NCBI GenBank assembly: GCA_905181745.1
Contig: CAJIYV010000090.1
Span: forward strand, 1 to 5,217
Source of the DNA: an uncultured Actinomycetes bacterium
GTDB taxonomy: Bacteria > Actinomycetota > Actinomycetes > S36-B12
Length of the DNA: 5,217 nucleotides
Direction: 5' to 3'
The position numbers were made by a program, and so were the translations under genes. The notes under the pieces were generated by a model. The model was not told the DNA's origin. It worked only from the letters and a program-made list of their open reading frames with translations, and ran no database searches. This document shows positions 4,437 to 5,217 of this stretch, in pieces. Within the stretch, counting starts at the first letter, position 1; every line of letters begins with the position of its first letter.

Positions 4437-5217
4437 CTGGGAGTTAGGCGCGTAATGGTGCTCGCTTTTGATTTCACGGATTGTCTTGCTCGCGCTGCGC
4501 ATGACAATCGAATTCGTAGTGGGACCTTGTGGGCTGTATCGAACCCCTTGCAACAGTTCACCGTCAGTAATCCCGGTTGCGCAGAAGAAGTTGTTGTTCC
4601 CGGTGACGAGATCTCGAGTACCAAGGATTCTGCTCAGGTCATGCCCAGCGTTAATTGCCTTATCGCGCTCTTGATCATTGGTCGGCCAGAGTTTTCCTTG
4701 GATTTCCCCACCGAGGGCGGTCATGGCGCAAGCAGCAATGATCCCTTCGGGCGTTCCGCCAATCCCCATGAGAACGTCAATTCCCGTATCGGGCCGCGCA
4801 GCCATCACGGCACCGGCAACGTCACCATCGACTATGAATTTAATGCGGGCACCGGCTTCGCGGATCTCACGAGCGAGACCTTCGTGCCGTGGTCGATCTA
4901 ATAGACACACGGTCAGTTCAGAAACCGACTCACCTTTAGCTTTGGCAATCTTCTCAAGATTCCAAGCGGTAGGTGCTTCAATGTCGATTGATCCAGCCGC
5001 TTCAGGTCCCACCACTAGTTTTTCCATGTAGAAGACAGCACTCGGGTCGAACATGGTTCCACGTTCGGCGACCGCAATAACAGAGATTGCGTTAGGCATC
5101 CCTTTGGCGGCTAAGGTCGTTCCGTCGATGGGGTCCACGGCAACGTCGGCTGCCGCGCCGCTACCATCGCCGATCCGTTCGCCGTTGAACAGCATGGGGG
5201 CTTTGTCCTTTTCGCCC
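4410..5217 (-). CDS. glpX: Class II fructose-1,6-bisphosphatase GlpX (5' end outside window)
   Basis: The frame is open to the window edge, giving the last 268 residues of a protein usually 320-360 long. The ATG at 5195 is internal, because the preceding codons spell GEKDKAP, the conserved GEKDxAPM segment. GlpX removes the 1-phosphate of fructose 1,6-bisphosphate in gluconeogenesis and needs a divalent metal. Visible motifs, numbered from the edge: the metal-binding DPIDGTT of the lithium-sensitive phosphatase superfamily (28-34), LLDRPRHEG (105-113), DGDVAG (130-135), MGIGGTPEGIIAACAM (150-165), CATGITDGELL (212-222) and SIVMRS (236-241). After the family's usual end near IREIKSEH, about 15 further residues (HYAPNSQYSTVNTQF) follow, of which the last eight, YSTVNTQF, are encoded by 14-bp tandem repeats; this tail has no match that I recall. 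The gene probably shares a transcript with the fumarase gene, which starts 72 bp downstream. The identification is secure. Confidence 0.95.
   Translation of the reverse strand, partial: GEKDKAPMLFNGERIGDGSGAAADVAVDPIDGTTLAAKGMPNAISVIAVAERGTMFDPSAVFYMEKLVVGPEAAGSIDIEAPTAWNLEKIAKAKGESVSELTVCLLDRPRHEGLAREIREAGARIKFIVDGDVAGAVMAARPDTGIDVLMGIGGTPEGIIAACAMTALGGEIQGKLWPTNDQERDKAINAGHDLSRILGTRDLVTGNNNFFCATGITDGELLQGVRYSPQGPTTNSIVMRSASKTIREIKSEHHYAPNSQYSTVNTQF

Noticed and set aside
1..5217. Mobile element, defence system or biosynthetic cluster
   Set aside because: There is no transposase, integrase, restriction, toxin or assembly-line gene, and no target-site duplications or att-like repeats. The identified genes are housekeeping or cell-envelope genes.

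Overview
The window looks like part of an actinobacterial (Actinomycetota) chromosome of moderate G+C, judged by eye at a little over half. The evidence is the protein types and their order. A DUF255/YyaL-type thioredoxin-domain protein is followed directly by a short-chain-type isoprenyl transferase carrying a DGNRRW motif, as in Mycobacterium tuberculosis Rv1084 and Rv1086. Next comes a secreted Rpf/transglycosylase-like protein, then a fumarase beside a class II fructose-1,6-bisphosphatase (GlpX). GTG start codons are frequent. No phage, transposon, CRISPR, tRNA or rRNA signal was seen, so this is mainly a conserved housekeeping and cell-envelope region.

Layout. Positions 1-537 (+) hold the C-terminal end of the YyaL-like gene, cut by the window edge. 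After 49 bp, and probably in the same operon, comes the isoprenyl transferase (587-1354, +). A perfect 9-bp-arm inverted repeat sits across its stop codon. The interval 1355-2050 has no confidently identifiable gene. Its left part (1373-1809) holds overlapping open frames that may be the remains of, or a frameshifted, small membrane protein. Its right part (1845-1960) is rich in inverted repeats, including a 54-bp imperfect palindrome whose apex is an 11-of-12 match to the CRP/GlxR operator consensus. This lies upstream of the secreted lytic-transglycosylase/Rpf-like gene (2051-2659, +). That gene converges, with a 19-bp gap, on a class I [4Fe-4S] fumarase (2679-4337, -). Upstream of the fumarase on the same strand is glpX (4410-5217, -), whose 5' end lies outside the window. 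The 72 bp between glpX and the fumarase hold three tandem 14-bp repeats that overlap the end of glpX, and a hairpin that includes the fumarase start codon.

How the genes fit together. The isoprenyl transferase supplies polyprenyl diphosphate precursors for cell-wall lipid carriers, and the transglycosylase-like protein cuts or remodels peptidoglycan outside the cell. Fumarase and GlpX belong to the TCA cycle and gluconeogenesis and are probably co-transcribed. The CRP/GlxR-like site would link wall remodelling to cAMP and carbon status, as is known for rpf genes in Mycobacterium and Corynebacterium.

I found no convincing new multi-gene system. The observations most worth checking are the operator/palindrome upstream of the transglycosylase gene and the 14-bp tandem repeats that encode the tail and stop codon of glpX.
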